DNA of 64,000 nt from Spirosoma radiotolerans (GCF_000974425.1 NZ_CP010429.1:2418001-2482000); one strand, 5' to 3'. Positions 8,415 to 17,201 are shown, counted from the stretch's first letter. The notes: generated by a model from the letters alone, not told the origin. Numbers and translations are program-made.

Positions 8415-9677
8415 ATGAGCGCGGCTGAGGCCCATTTTTGGGTCATCAAACAAAATCTTACGCAACTCATGGCACCCGCCCAACAACAAACGCCCCCGGT
8501 TTCAAAAGTAGGTCAAGATTCTCCGGTATCCATTACTTCGCGCCGGTATGATCTCGACTGGCTTCGCATCATTGCCATTGTTACGTTGCTTTTTTACCAT
8601 ACCGGTATGATCTACGTATCCTGGGGCTGGCATATCAAAAGTGAAGAACATAGTCGGCCGATGGAACTGGTGATGCGGTGGCTTCACCAATGGCGGATGC
8701 CTCTGCTGTTCTTAATTTCCGGAGCCGGAACATTTTTTGCCTTACAGAAACGGTCACTTGGTGTATACGCTGGCGAGCGTGTTCGGCGACTTTTCATCCC
8801 GCTTGTTTTTGGGATGTTCGTTATTGTGCCGCCCCAGATTTACATCGAGTGGTTGTTTCGTGGCCGGTTTTCGGGGAGTTACAGCGAGTTTTACCCGGAG
8901 GTGTTCAACTTCCAGCCCTACCGAGATGGGGGAACGGGCGGGGCCTTTAGCTGGCATCATCTCTGGTTCGTTACGTATTTGTTTCTCTTCTCGTTGCTGA
9001 GTATTCCTGTATTCGCCTGGTTGAAAACGGCCAGCGGGCAGCGGTTCACGACGGGTTTCGGCCGCCTGATCGCTCTGCCTGGTGGTGCATTGGGCATCAT
9101 CATTGTCAGTATCCTGGCCAGCCAATATGCGCTCCGTCCGTATTTCCCGGACGAAACCCATGCTTTGGTTAATGACTGGGCTTATTTTGCCGAAAACCTG
9201 TTGCTGTTCTGGTTTGGGTATTTGCTGGTGAGCCGGCAGGCGTTCTGGTCAATCCTTACGGATCAACGGCGTATCTTCCTGCTTGCAACACTTGTTTTTA
9301 CCGTCGTTATGTATGGGATGAATTACTGGTTTACGTTCGATGAGATCGATACGGTTTTCTGGCTCGACTTCACGTATTTCACGAACCGGCAATGCCTGAT
9401 GGTGGCTTCGGTGCTGGCGACAGTAGCGTATGGGTATCGGTATCTAAACGTCAGTAAACCAATCTTACCCCGTCTGAACGAAGCTGTTTATCCGTTTTAT
9501 ATTCTGCACCAGACGGTAATTGTTCTCATTGGCTATGCCGTTTTAAAAAGAACGAATCTGGGCGTTTACGACGGATTTCTGGTGGTAAGCCTGTCAACAT
9601 TAGTCGTTTGCGTCGCTACCTACCTGCTGCTCATTAAACCGTTCAAAGTAACACGGTTACTCTTCGGGCTGAAATAA
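8415..9677 (+). CDS. Acyltransferase-3 family integral membrane protein
   Basis: This is a multi-pass O-acyltransferase of the OafA/OPG-C type, which moves acyl groups onto glycans or other extracytoplasmic acceptors. The protein has the family's N-terminal RRYDLDWLRIIAIVTLLFYH (the His ends the conserved R-x10-H type signature), a second LVMRWLHQWRMPLLFLISG block, about ten hydrophobic helices and the late LYPFYILHQ-like segment VYPFYILHQT. The start is uncertain. An in-frame ATG at 8469 lies closer to the conserved domain, and the 18 residues before it have no family features. The substrate is unknown. Confidence 0.82.
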   Translation: MSAAEAHFWVIKQNLTQLMAPAQQQTPPVSKVGQDSPVSITSRRYDLDWLRIIAIVTLLFYHTGMIYVSWGWHIKSEEHSRPMELVMRWLHQWRMPLLFLISGAGTFFALQKRSLGVYAGERVRRLFIPLVFGMFVIVPPQIYIEWLFRGRFSGSYSEFYPEVFNFQPYRDGGTGGAFSWHHLWFVTYLFLFSLLSIPVFAWLKTASGQRFTTGFGRLIALPGGALGIIIVSILASQYALRPYFPDETHALVNDWAYFAENLLLFWFGYLLVSRQAFWSILTDQRRIFLLATLVFTVVMYGMNYWFTFDEIDTVFWLDFTYFTNRQCLMVASVLATVAYGYRYLNVSKPILPRLNEAVYPFYILHQTVIVLIGYAVLKRTNLGVYDGFLVVSLSTLVVCVATYLLLIKPFKVTRLLFGLK

Positions 9678-9795
9678 ACGGGCGTGCTATTGATTTACGC
9701 GTGCTGGTTTACGATTTTTGATGATCTGAACGCATCATTCGGAAAATAGAGCGGGCCATGTCTGGCCTGTCTCGTCAATTAAAAATCGTACTGCT

Positions 9796-10791
9796 ATGCT
9801 TCGCACTGATTGGACTCGTGCTGAAATTGCCGAAATCTATAATTCGCCCGTTCTGGACCTGATGTACCGGGCAGCCACTGTTCATCGTCAGCACCACGAC
9901 CCGCAGGAAGTGCAGGTCTGTACGCTGTTATCGGTCAAGACCGGCGGCTGTCCCGAAGACTGCGCTTACTGCCCGCAGGCGGCCCGCTACCATACTGCCG
10001 TAAAAGTGCACAAGCTCATGGAGGTGGACGAGGTATTGACCGCTGCCCAGCGCGCGAAAGATACGGGCAGTACGCGTTTTTGTATGGGCGCGGCCTGGCG
10101 CGAAGTGCGTGATAACAGCGATTTCGACAAAGTCCTCGATATGGTACAAGGCGTTAACGAAATGGGGCTGGAAGTTTGCTGCACCCTCGGTATGCTGACC
10201 GAAAATCAGGCGCAGAAGCTCAAGGATGCTGGCTTGTATGCCTACAACCACAACCTCGACACGAGCGAAGAATTCTATGGCGACATCATCAGCACACGAA
10301 CATACGATGACCGACTGGATACACTGGGGCACGCCCGGAAAGCGGGTATTTCGGTCTGTTCAGGTGGAATTATCGGGATGGGCGAATCCGATCAGGATCG
10401 AATTGGTATGTTGCACACGCTGGCTACCTTACCGCAGCACCCCGAATCCGTGCCGGTCAATGCGCTGGTTCCCGTAGAAGGAACTCCGCTGGAAGATCAG
10501 CCGCGCGTGTCGGTATGGGAAATGATTCGGATGATTGCGACGGCTCGTATCATCATGCCGAAAGCAATGGTCCGTTTATCGGCCGGACGGGTGCGGATGA
10601 ATACCGAAGAGCAGGCGTTGTGTTTTCTGGCGGGGGCCAACTCTATTTTTGCCGGAGACAAACTACTGACCACGCCAAACCCGAACGAAGATGCTGATTT
10701 ACAGTTATTTCAGACGCTTAATATTCGTCCGCGCAAAGCGTTTAAAGACGCGGCTCAACCTGCCGTTGTGTTTGAACAGATTCCACTTTGA
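9796..10791 (+). CDS. bioB: Biotin synthase
   Basis: This radical-SAM enzyme inserts sulfur into dethiobiotin in the last step of biotin synthesis. The 331-residue protein has the radical-SAM cluster motif CPEDCAYC (Cys52, Cys56, Cys59), the BioB-specific [12 protein letters not shown] segment, and the C-terminal [21 protein letters not shown] region including the Arg ligand of the second cluster. No other bio genes are adjacent and I see no BirA-like operator in the 118-base upstream spacer. A biotin carrier protein gene lies 18 kb away at 28,882. Confidence 0.95.
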   Translation: MLRTDWTRAEIAEIYNSPVLDLMYRAATVHRQHHDPQEVQVCTLLSVKTGGCPEDCAYCPQAARYHTAVKVHKLMEVDEVLTAAQRAKDTGSTRFCMGAAWREVRDNSDFDKVLDMVQGVNEMGLEVCCTLGMLTENQAQKLKDAGLYAYNHNLDTSEEFYGDIISTRTYDDRLDTLGHARKAGISVCSGGIIGMGESDQDRIGMLHTLATLPQHPESVPVNALVPVEGTPLEDQPRVSVWEMIRMIATARIIMPKAMVRLSAGRVRMNTEEQALCFLAGANSIFAGDKLLTTPNPNEDADLQLFQTLNIRPRKAFKDAAQPAVVFEQIPL

Positions 10792-10821
10792 GCCAAACGG
10801 GTAGAGTATTGTAATAAAATC

Positions 10822-10876
10822 AATAAACAAAAGAGCTGGCTAATGTAGAAAACATTAGCCAGCTCTTTTGTTTATT
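10822..10876. terminator. Bidirectional terminator between bioB and the NIF3-like gene
   Basis: A perfect 25-bp inverted repeat (10822-10846 with 10852-10876, 5-base loop) built on AAAAGAGCTGGCTAATGT lies between two converging genes. Both flanks give T-rich 3' tails, so it can end transcripts from either side. Confidence 0.85.
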
Positions 10877-10900
10877 CATCCCATTACAGACACATCTTAC

Positions 10901-11803
10901 TTACAAATAGGTAAAGGCGTTGCCCGACGGAATGTAGGCGATGTTGAGGCCGGGCAGCTGAGGCTTCAGCCAAGATACCGTCCATTCCATACCAGCCGCT
11001 TCACTCATAATGTGGCCGAGAATAACCAGAGATAGTTTTTTGCCCTGCTGGCGGGCATCCCGCACATACTCGGGCGTTTCCCACTCGCTGGCTTCGCCAC
11101 AAAAGATGACATCAGGTTTCTCCTTCTCGATGGCGCTTATCTGGCTGCGTCCGCCCGATGCGCCGGGCATGAGCAGGATTCGCTGACACGATTGGGCAGG
11201 ATCACCAACGACCCGCACCATCTTGATGCCCAGTTTGCTTTTCGCGTGGGTTACGAGTTGGCTAAGCGGAGTAGCCGGCAGCGTAAGCACATGCGCATTA
11301 TCGGCGCTGGCATAGTTTGTCCACCCCAAAGCCGCTAGCACCCCCGCCTGTACCCCATCGGGGCGGTGCGAATGGATGTAATCATGAAAACGCCAGAGCG
11401 CAATGTTATGCTTCGTCAGCAAGTCCTGCTTATAACGAAAAACGTCGTCGCTCTTGAGCCAGTCCGTCTCGTCCAGGTGATTGTAAAAGGTTGGTTCGTG
11501 AGCAATGATGAAGTTCGCGCCCGATGCAATCGTTTTTTCAATGACATCAACCGTAGCAAACATGGTGGAAACAATGCCGGTTACTTTCTGAGACGCGTTG
11601 CCCGATTTCAGGGTGTCAACTGTCTTGGGGAAAGGGGCGTTGGGTATTGTTTTTAGAATCATGTCCATGATTTGCCCAACCGTGTACGATTGCTGGCTGG
11701 CCTGTACGTTTTGAATGCCTCCAAGGGCAGGCATCAATAACGAAGCCCCAACGGCTTTGGTGATGGTACCAACAAATTCTCTTCTTCCAGATAGTTCCTC
11801 CAT
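10901..11803 (-). CDS. NIF3-like dinuclear metal-centre protein, exported (Tat-like signal)
   Basis: This is a member of the NIF3/YqfO family, which forms hexamers with a dinuclear metal site; the biochemical role is unsettled. The 300-residue protein starts MEELSGRREFVGTITKAVGASLLMP, with a twin-Arg-like signal (GRREFVG plus hydrophobic stretch). The NIF3 domain shows IAHEPTFYNH (metal His) and VILGHIMSEAAGMEWT near the C-terminus. An upstream in-frame start at 11854 is rejected because a -7-like TATCTTAG lies between the two, at 11827-11834. Export is unusual for a family usually thought cytoplasmic. Confidence 0.8.
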   Translation of the reverse strand: MEELSGRREFVGTITKAVGASLLMPALGGIQNVQASQQSYTVGQIMDMILKTIPNAPFPKTVDTLKSGNASQKVTGIVSTMFATVDVIEKTIASGANFIIAHEPTFYNHLDETDWLKSDDVFRYKQDLLTKHNIALWRFHDYIHSHRPDGVQAGVLAALGWTNYASADNAHVLTLPATPLSQLVTHAKSKLGIKMVRVVGDPAQSCQRILLMPGASGGRSQISAIEKEKPDVIFCGEASEWETPEYVRDARQQGKKLSLVILGHIMSEAAGMEWTVSWLKPQLPGLNIAYIPSGNAFTYL

Positions 11804-11826
11804 GTTTATACACCGGGTTTTCCTGA

Positions 11827-11834
11827 CTAAGATA
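11827..11834 (-). promoter_or_regulatory. Probable -7 motif (TATCTTAG) for the NIF3-like gene
   Basis: On the minus strand TATCTTAG differs from TAnnTTTG at one base and lies 23 bases before the ATG at 11803. A TTG is present 17 bases further upstream as a possible -33 element. Confidence 0.4.
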
Positions 11835-11902
11835 GGAAGCGTAGCGTAGAACAAAAATACTGTATAGGCCCTCTAAACAGGAGTCAATAACCGATTCGTG
11901 AA

Positions 11903-12002
11903 GGCAGGTTCTCAAACCTGCCGCGTGAGGTTTCCTAAAACCGAACCATATGAACCGTTCGGTTTTAAGAAACCTCACGCGGTCAGATTTAAGAATCTGA
12001 CC
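11903..12002. repeat. Compound palindrome: three hairpins in tandem
   Basis: Three inverted repeats lie back to back. Hairpin A pairs 11903-11910 with 11915-11922 (GGCAGGTT). Hairpin B pairs 11921-11946 with 11957-11982 (25 of 26, core GCGTGAGGTTTCCTAAAAC). Hairpin C pairs 11981-11989 with 11994-12002 (GGTCAGATT). A and B share two bases, and so do B and C. It lies between the NIF3-like start and the AraC stop. Part of arm B (GGTTTTAAGAAAC) recurs at 47,690-47,781, so it looks like a dispersed intergenic element. Confidence 0.65.
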
Positions 12003-12032
12003 CCACGGAAACAGGAGTGAGTCAATGGTTTA

Positions 12033-12953
12033 TCAATTAAATGACTGCCTGAATTCCAGCGGAGAAAGCATGGTTTTTGTCTTGAACAGCTTGCTGAACG
12101 ACTGCGGATGTTCAAACCCCAAAGCGTAGGCAATTTCGCTGACGGACAGGTCTGTCGTGGATAACTGTTCTTTTGCCTTGTCGATCAATTTGTCGTGTAT
12201 GTGTTGCTGGGTGCTGCGGCCTGTCAGCACTTTCAGCAAGCCGCTTAAATACGTAGGCGATACGTTCAAGGCGTCAGCAATTTCCTGCACGCTGGGCAAC
12301 CCTCTCTCCGCCAACGCATCGCCATTGAAAAAACGGGCCAAAATAGCTTCCAGCCGATCCAGCGTTTGATGATTGGTTATTTTACGCGTAATGAACTGGC
12401 GCTGGTAAAACCGGTCAGCATAGGTCAGCACCAGGTCAAGCTGGGCAATCATAATGTCCTGGCTGAATTTGTCCATGTTCGCATGATACTCGTGTGCCAT
12501 GTACTGCATAATGCCTGTTACCATGACTTCCTCTTTCTCGGAAAGGTGCAGGGCTTCGTGCACGGAGTAGCTGAAATACTCATACTGCTTTATTTTTTTG
12601 GCTAACGGCGTATTCCAGAGAAAATCGGGATGAACGAGTACCATCCATCCCGAGAGTTGGTAATCTCTATCGGCCATCACTGAAAAAACCTGCCCGGGCG
12701 CTATAAAGAACATGACACCTTCATCAAAATCATAGGCCTGCTGACCATACTTGTATTTCACGATGGCATTGAAATTCCGTTTCAGGGCAATCGAATAGAA
12801 ATCAAACACCAGACTGGCCGGCTTTTCGCTTGGCCACTGTTTAATCTCATCTAAATTGATCACGGAGATTAGCGGGTGCTCCGGTTTGGGGAGCCCATTA
12901 ACCTGATGATAATCGCTGATTGTTTTAATCCGGAAAGGTTGCATACCTGCCAT
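12033..12953 (-). CDS. AraC-family transcriptional regulator
   Basis: This is a soluble one-component regulator of about 306 residues. The N-terminal ligand-binding/dimerisation domain has the Bacteroidota-type opening KTISDYHQVNGLPKPEHPLISVI. The C-terminal AraC HTH domain (about 205-305) includes VQEIADALNVSPTYLSGLLKVLTG and SVSEIAYALGFEHPQSFSKLFKTKT. The start at 12953 (MAGMQPFRI) is preferred; 12965 and 12944 are also possible. It directly follows the NmrA-type gene on the same strand (13 bases), so the pair is probably one operon and the regulator may control it. Confidence 0.82.
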   Translation of the reverse strand: MAGMQPFRIKTISDYHQVNGLPKPEHPLISVINLDEIKQWPSEKPASLVFDFYSIALKRNFNAIVKYKYGQQAYDFDEGVMFFIAPGQVFSVMADRDYQLSGWMVLVHPDFLWNTPLAKKIKQYEYFSYSVHEALHLSEKEEVMVTGIMQYMAHEYHANMDKFSQDIMIAQLDLVLTYADRFYQRQFITRKITNHQTLDRLEAILARFFNGDALAERGLPSVQEIADALNVSPTYLSGLLKVLTGRSTQQHIHDKLIDKAKEQLSTTDLSVSEIAYALGFEHPQSFSKLFKTKTMLSPLEFRQSFN

Positions 12954-12965
12954 ACAGTAAATCAA

Positions 12966-13853
12966 TTACGCTTGTTTAAATACATCGGCAAATTCGATGG
13001 CAAAATCTTCCATCTTCACACCGCCCATTGTTTTTGGCTTATGCAGGTCATAATCTACGTTTAATAAGCCCGAGTGACAGGCACCAAACATTTCAACCAG
13101 TTGAGCCGCAACCGGGGCCGGTACGCCATTTGCTTCCATACCGCTTTGCATCTGTTCGTCGGTAATAGTGACCCATTTCAAGTCAGGTTTACCAATAGCC
13201 GCCCCCAAAATCTGCGCTATTTCGTTGCAGGTTCGCTCGTCACTCGCCACATACCGCACTGTCCGGCCGGTACTTTGGGCTTCTATTTCTTCAACGGCTG
13301 CTGCCGCAATATCTTTTGGGGACACCAGCACCACCCGATCATCGTCGCCATAGTTTGCTCCGATAAAGCCCATTGTTTTTATCATGTTCAGGTAAGCAAA
13401 CAGATTGTAGTAAATATAGGTAGCGCGGAGGTGCGTAAGCGCTTCTAAAGGTAAAGCGTCCAACGCATTTTCGGTATGGTGATGCCCAACGATCAGCCCG
13501 GTACCTTTTTCTAACTGTGCCCCGTAACTGCTTACATATAATACACGCTTTACCCCCGATTGGCCTATAGCTCGTACCAGACAGTCGCCAAGTTTTATGT
13601 TCCGGGCCATTGGGTCGGGTACAGAATTGTTCGGCGGTATCATGGCATGCACGACATCAGCACCGGTAAACGTAGCGACTAAAAAATCAACGTCCTCTAC
13701 CGAGCCTATAGCAGCCATGGCGCCTAATGCTTCAATGGCTGATTGTTTTTCGGGATCACTGCTGATCACCGTGACTGAATGGCCCTTTTGCACCAATGTT
13801 TCGGTCAGCGGCTTGCCAATGTGTCCTAACGAACCTGTGACTACAACTTTCAT
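12966..13853 (-). CDS. NmrA-like NAD(P)-binding oxidoreductase/sensor
   Basis: This is an atypical short-chain dehydrogenase of the NmrA/TMR type with 295 residues. The Rossmann motif GSLGHIGKP is at about residues 7-15 (VVVTGSLGHIGKPLTETLVQ), followed by ISSDPEK at the second strand, the usual place for NADP phosphate recognition. The middle YVSSYGAQ segment lacks the full YxxxK catalytic pattern, so a redox-sensor or quinone-reductase-like role is possible. The start at 13853 puts the Rossmann motif at the N-terminus; the extra eight residues from 13877 are not family-like. An AraC regulator follows in the probable operon. Confidence 0.8.
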   Translation of the reverse strand: MKVVVTGSLGHIGKPLTETLVQKGHSVTVISSDPEKQSAIEALGAMAAIGSVEDVDFLVATFTGADVVHAMIPPNNSVPDPMARNIKLGDCLVRAIGQSGVKRVLYVSSYGAQLEKGTGLIVGHHHTENALDALPLEALTHLRATYIYYNLFAYLNMIKTMGFIGANYGDDDRVVLVSPKDIAAAAVEEIEAQSTGRTVRYVASDERTCNEIAQILGAAIGKPDLKWVTITDEQMQSGMEANGVPAPVAAQLVEMFGACHSGLLNVDYDLHKPKTMGGVKMEDFAIEFADVFKQA

Positions 13854-13973
13854 TTTTTCTGGTTTTTGTTTCGGCAAAGTTCAGTAGCACGTCAAAGACA
13901 GACGTAGTCGAATCTACGGTTGTTGTAGTCTAAATTAGATCAGTTCAAGACCCTGCACGAGCGGAATAGTCTA

Positions 13974-14068
13974 AGTTTAACTACAGAGGCACCAAGGGCA
14001 CAGAGGTTTATTAGGGTACTTTTCTTCCCAATAAACCTCTGTGCCCTTGGTGCCTCTGTAGTTGAACT
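13974..14068. repeat. Long palindrome, ACAGAGG family, copy 1
   Basis: The 39-base arms 13974-14012 and 14030-14068 match in 38 of 39 positions around a 17-base loop. Each arm contains ACAGAGGCACCAAGGGCACA. A closely similar element occurs at 24,462-24,557. With the terminator below it fills most of the 380-base gap 13,854-14,232; the rest shows no gene. Confidence 0.75.
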
Positions 14069-14170
14069 TTTTTTATCGACTAGCTAATTGACGTAAATAG
14101 GGTCGGGAACAGCCTAAACGTTGGTTAATTTAACCCATTATTCCCGTTAAATAAGGGTATTCTCCTAATT

Positions 14171-14211
14171 AAAAAGGCGTGACACTGTTGAGCACAGTGT
14201 CACGCCTTTTT
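14171..14211 (-). terminator. Terminator after the lipoprotein gene
   Basis: A perfect 18-bp stem (14171-14188 with 14194-14211, loop TGAGC) on AAAAAGGCGTGACACTGT. On the minus strand it ends in TTTTT, 22 bases beyond the stop of the lipoprotein gene at 14233. Confidence 0.85.
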
Positions 14212-14232
14212 GGTATGAACAAGGTATGTTTC

Positions 14233-15003
14233 TTACAGCGCGGTGGTGTACTCGTTCGCTGATATTTTTTCTATTAGAACTTCGGCCAGGCTTTGCGCAT
14301 GTTCTTTCTTTAACTCGGGCTTTTCTTTGGTTTCAACCGTTACGCTAATGATGTGGTTGTTGTAGAGAACGTGCATGGCCCCGGTTGAGGCATCCCAAAC
14401 CGCTTTATCACCCACATTTTTCACCGCTTCGAAGTTGCCGCTGCTAACTGCGTGTTTTGTAAGAGCAGGCGTAGCTGCCGTTATGCCGCCGTGTTGAGGC
14501 TGATTATCGTCGGTCGTATGATGCGCTACTTTTTCGTTTTCGGCAGTAGCAGGCGTTTCGGCATTGGTTCCTTCTGGCTGAGGACCACTTTCGGTTGAGT
14601 CATTGGCAACCTCAACCGATTTCGTCATCGCGAGGGCTGGTTTGCCCTGGTACATTTTGTCGAATGTATATTCGGCAACGTACATAGATTCGAAAGGCCG
14701 GGTGCCTGCGAACGTAACCAGGACCTTGTTGCCTGCCCATTCGAATTCACAACCGTTGTGCTCGTGAACTTCTTCCAGCTTCGTACCTTCTCCTAAATTG
14801 AAGGTGGAGCGGACATACTCTTCACCCAAAATGTTGCAGGGCTCATCATAATTCCGATCAACGGAGAGTGCATTCACACCAACAACCTGTTTCGCCACAA
14901 TGGGGCTGGCGTCAACATTGCTGGCAGGATCGGTGGTGGAGCTTGGGCTGCTGCAGGCTAAACACAAAACAGGAAAAGCCAGTATCAGTGATTTGATTTT
15001 CAT
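14233..15003 (-). CDS. Hypothetical lipoprotein
   Basis: I do not recognise this 256-residue protein. It has a lipoprotein-type signal (MKIKSLILAFPVLCLACSS) with the probable lipidated Cys at about 17, then a globular part containing YDEPCNILGEEYV and a second Cys in NGCEFEW. A low-complexity Glu/Pro/Thr-rich linker (about 135-175) separates it from a C-terminal domain (about 180-250) with SGNFEAVKNVGDKAVWDA and MHVLYNNHIISVTV. The two halves resemble each other in outline, since both would measure a residual or threshold quantity, but I cannot name a family. It is a single gene with its own promoter motif and terminator. Confidence 0.75.
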   Translation of the reverse strand: MKIKSLILAFPVLCLACSSPSSTTDPASNVDASPIVAKQVVGVNALSVDRNYDEPCNILGEEYVRSTFNLGEGTKLEEVHEHNGCEFEWAGNKVLVTFAGTRPFESMYVAEYTFDKMYQGKPALAMTKSVEVANDSTESGPQPEGTNAETPATAENEKVAHHTTDDNQPQHGGITAATPALTKHAVSSGNFEAVKNVGDKAVWDASTGAMHVLYNNHIISVTVETKEKPELKKEHAQSLAEVLIEKISANEYTTAL

Positions 15004-15022
15004 GAGATGATTTGAGAAAAGC

Positions 15023-15030
15023 CAAAATTA
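15023..15030 (-). promoter_or_regulatory. -7 promoter motif (TAATTTTG) for the lipoprotein gene
   Basis: The minus-strand TAATTTTG matches TAnnTTTG exactly, 19 bases before the ATG at 15003. No clear -33 element is seen. Confidence 0.5.
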
Positions 15031-15214
15031 GCGTTTTCTTACATACCATATCAGTTATTGAGCTGTTTTTGTGGCCTATCCTGACCCGACAAACGCAATA
15101 CGCCGGTTGTTTATCTGACTTTTAGCCCGTGTACGGTCGAAGTCAAAGCTCGATACTAACTGCGTGAGTACAGACTGAGTAGAATGAAGGAATACGTGAA
15201 TGAATCTGCTTGCG

Positions 15215-15222
15215 TACCTTTA
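15215..15222 (+). promoter_or_regulatory. Probable -7 motif (TACCTTTA) for the LpxH-type gene
   Basis: TACCTTTA has one mismatch to TAnnTTTG and lies 19 bases before the ATG at 15242. It favours that start over the in-frame ATG at 15200, which lies upstream of the motif. Confidence 0.45.
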
Positions 15223-15241
15223 CGGCAGAATTACCGTATGC

Positions 15242-16021
15242 ATGTCTGATCTCGAAACAATTCCACTTGCCCCCGGCCGTAACGTTTATTTCGCTTCTGA
15301 CTTTCACCTTGGCACGCCTTCCATCGAGCAGAGCCACCAACGGGAGAAAATCATTGTTGCCTGGCTAGATGCCATCCGGCCTCATGCCGAGGTTATCTTT
15401 CTGGTGGGCGATGTATTTGACTTCTGGTTCGAATACAAGCACAGCATTCCCAAAGGATTTATTCGCTTACAGGGCAAACTGGCCGAACTTACTGATGCCG
15501 GTATTCGCATTATTCTCTTTACGGGCAACCACGACATGTGGATGAACGACTACTTCACGAAGGAGCTGGGGATTCCGGTCTATCGTAACCCGCGCCGGTA
15601 TAAAATCGGAAATAAGCACTTCCTGATTGGACATGGCGATGGACTTGGGCCCGGCGATTTTGTCTATAAACGACTCAAGACAGTCTTCGAAAGTGGCCTT
15701 GCCCGAGGGCTATTCCGTTGGGTACACCCCGATTTAGGCATTGGGCTGGCCCAGGCCTGGTCACGCAGGAGCCGCGCCAGCAACCAGGAAAAAGGAGAGG
15801 AGCACTTCCTGGGCGAAGACCGCGAGTGGCTGATGCAATATTGCCGGGAGGTTGAAACCCGTATGCACCACGATTATTACATCTTTGGTCATCGCCACCT
15901 GCCGCTCGATCTGGCCGTCTCATCCACCAGCCGCTACATAAATCTCGGCGAATGGGTATCCGCCAAAACCTACGCCGTATTCGATGGCACTGACTTGACA
16001 CTGACAAACTGGAAGAAATGA
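15242..16021 (+). CDS. lpxH: UDP-2,3-diacylglucosamine diphosphatase (LpxH type)
   Basis: This is a calcineurin-like metallophosphoesterase that cleaves UDP-2,3-diacylglucosamine to lipid X in lipid A synthesis. The 259-residue protein shows the ordered metal motifs: SDFHLG (Asp20, His22), GDVFDFW (Asp57), GNHD (Asn96, His97), GHGDGLGPGD and the late GHRHLP. The FDFWFEY segment and FVYKRLKTVF are typical of LpxH. Start 15242 is chosen because the first strand begins about ten residues later and a -7-like motif lies just upstream. Its stop codon lies in a long palindrome shared with the converging phytase gene. Confidence 0.85.
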   Translation: MSDLETIPLAPGRNVYFASDFHLGTPSIEQSHQREKIIVAWLDAIRPHAEVIFLVGDVFDFWFEYKHSIPKGFIRLQGKLAELTDAGIRIILFTGNHDMWMNDYFTKELGIPVYRNPRRYKIGNKHFLIGHGDGLGPGDFVYKRLKTVFESGLARGLFRWVHPDLGIGLAQAWSRRSRASNQEKGEEHFLGEDREWLMQYCREVETRMHHDYYIFGHRHLPLDLAVSSTSRYINLGEWVSAKTYAVFDGTDLTLTNWKK

Positions 16022-16094
16022 TGTAGGATGTATGATATAGGATGTATTTTTTTTCATACACCATACGTCCTATATCATACATCCTACGTCATTT
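16016..16094. repeat. Heptamer-periodic palindrome containing both converging stop codons
   Basis: The 32-base arms 16016-16047 and 16063-16094 match in 30 of 32 positions. Each arm is built of degenerate 7-mers (ATGTAGG, ATGTATG, ATATAGG, ATGTAT). The TGA of the LpxH-type gene (16019-16021) and the stop of the phytase gene (16089-16091, minus strand) both lie inside the arms. A T-run sits in the loop. It probably acts as a bidirectional terminator. Confidence 0.7.
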
Positions 16095-17111
16095 CATCAC
16101 GTCTTCCCAGCGGTAGTAGTGGAACGTTTTATCGTCGGACATGACAACGAACAGACCGTGGGGAAACTGCTTGCCCAATGCTACGTTGGTCACGTCGGAG
16201 CCGTCGCTTACCTGGGCCGCCACTTTTACAATTTTGACCAGTTTGTACTCATTCGGATTATTCGCTTCGCCTTCCCGTTTGAAGATGTGAAACTGATTCG
16301 CCCCCTGATCGGATACCAGGATATAGCCTGTTTTCGGACCCGTTTTGTAAATGGAAATGCCTTCGTGATCTTCTGCAAACCCAGTTTTGGCAAATAACGC
16401 TAACTCCTGGCTGCCTTTTTCGGGGTCGGCATAGTACTTCCGAACACCAACCCCTTCATCGGAATAATACACATAGCCAAGTTCATTGTCGACGGCAATG
16501 GATTCAATTTCTTTCTTGCCGCTATATGACCCGAACTTCCGGACCAGGGTGGCCCGAACCTGGCCTTTGCCATCATCTTCGAGTCGGTACTGGCCAATGT
16601 AGGAGCCATCTGTTGGCCCTGATTTGCGGCCAACCATGGCGTACAGAACGCCTGCTGGATTTTTATAGAGGGCAATGCCCATCAAATCCCGAAACCCATT
16701 GCTTGTATCGCCAACGAACATCTCTAGCCCACCGTTATCAACGGGCTTCATATCGGGCAACGAGAAAATACGGAGCTTATGGGTAAACCGTTCGGTGGTC
16801 ACGGCAATATCAGTTGGTTTACCCGCGAGCGTCAGGCCATACGCTACGTCTACGTTGTCGGGGCGTTTGAGATTGTGCACTTCACGAACAATTTTTCCCT
16901 TCAAATCAAAGACATACAAGCCGCCGTCCTGATCTTTATCGGTGCCAATAACCAGACTTTGCGCCGGGTCTTTGGGATTGATCCAGATGGCCGGATCGTC
17001 GGTATCATGCCGTACTGTATCGGTTATGATAACCGGCTTGACAACGTTTTGCGCCGACGATTGGCAGGCTATTGTGAGGAAGGTTAGTAGAAGCGGCAGG
17101 TGATTTTTCAT
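16089..17111 (-). CDS. Beta-propeller 3-phytase, exported
   Basis: This is a calcium-dependent beta-propeller phytase that releases phosphate from phytate outside the cytoplasm. The 340-residue protein has an N-terminal signal with a possible lipoprotein Cys (MKNHLPLLLTFLTIACQSSAQ). The family's opening DTVRHDTDDPAIWINPKDP follows, then IGTDKDQDGGLYVFDL, repeated propeller blades, EDHEGISIYKTG, and the late SDQGANQFHIF and FPHGLFVVMSD. The start at 17111 begins directly at the signal peptide; the upstream codon at 17171 is not supported. It is the last of three minus-strand genes with a TonB-dependent receptor first, which suggests import of phytate products. Confidence 0.9.
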   Translation of the reverse strand: MKNHLPLLLTFLTIACQSSAQNVVKPVIITDTVRHDTDDPAIWINPKDPAQSLVIGTDKDQDGGLYVFDLKGKIVREVHNLKRPDNVDVAYGLTLAGKPTDIAVTTERFTHKLRIFSLPDMKPVDNGGLEMFVGDTSNGFRDLMGIALYKNPAGVLYAMVGRKSGPTDGSYIGQYRLEDDGKGQVRATLVRKFGSYSGKKEIESIAVDNELGYVYYSDEGVGVRKYYADPEKGSQELALFAKTGFAEDHEGISIYKTGPKTGYILVSDQGANQFHIFKREGEANNPNEYKLVKIVKVAAQVSDGSDVTNVALGKQFPHGLFVVMSDDKTFHYYRWEDVMK

Positions 17112-17201
17112 GAACATAGGCTGGTACACCCAGATTTGCCAGGAGTAGCAGATGGCTGAATTGGCCAGCATCTCTTCGTGTACCAGCTTTAAGGCTACGT
17201 A

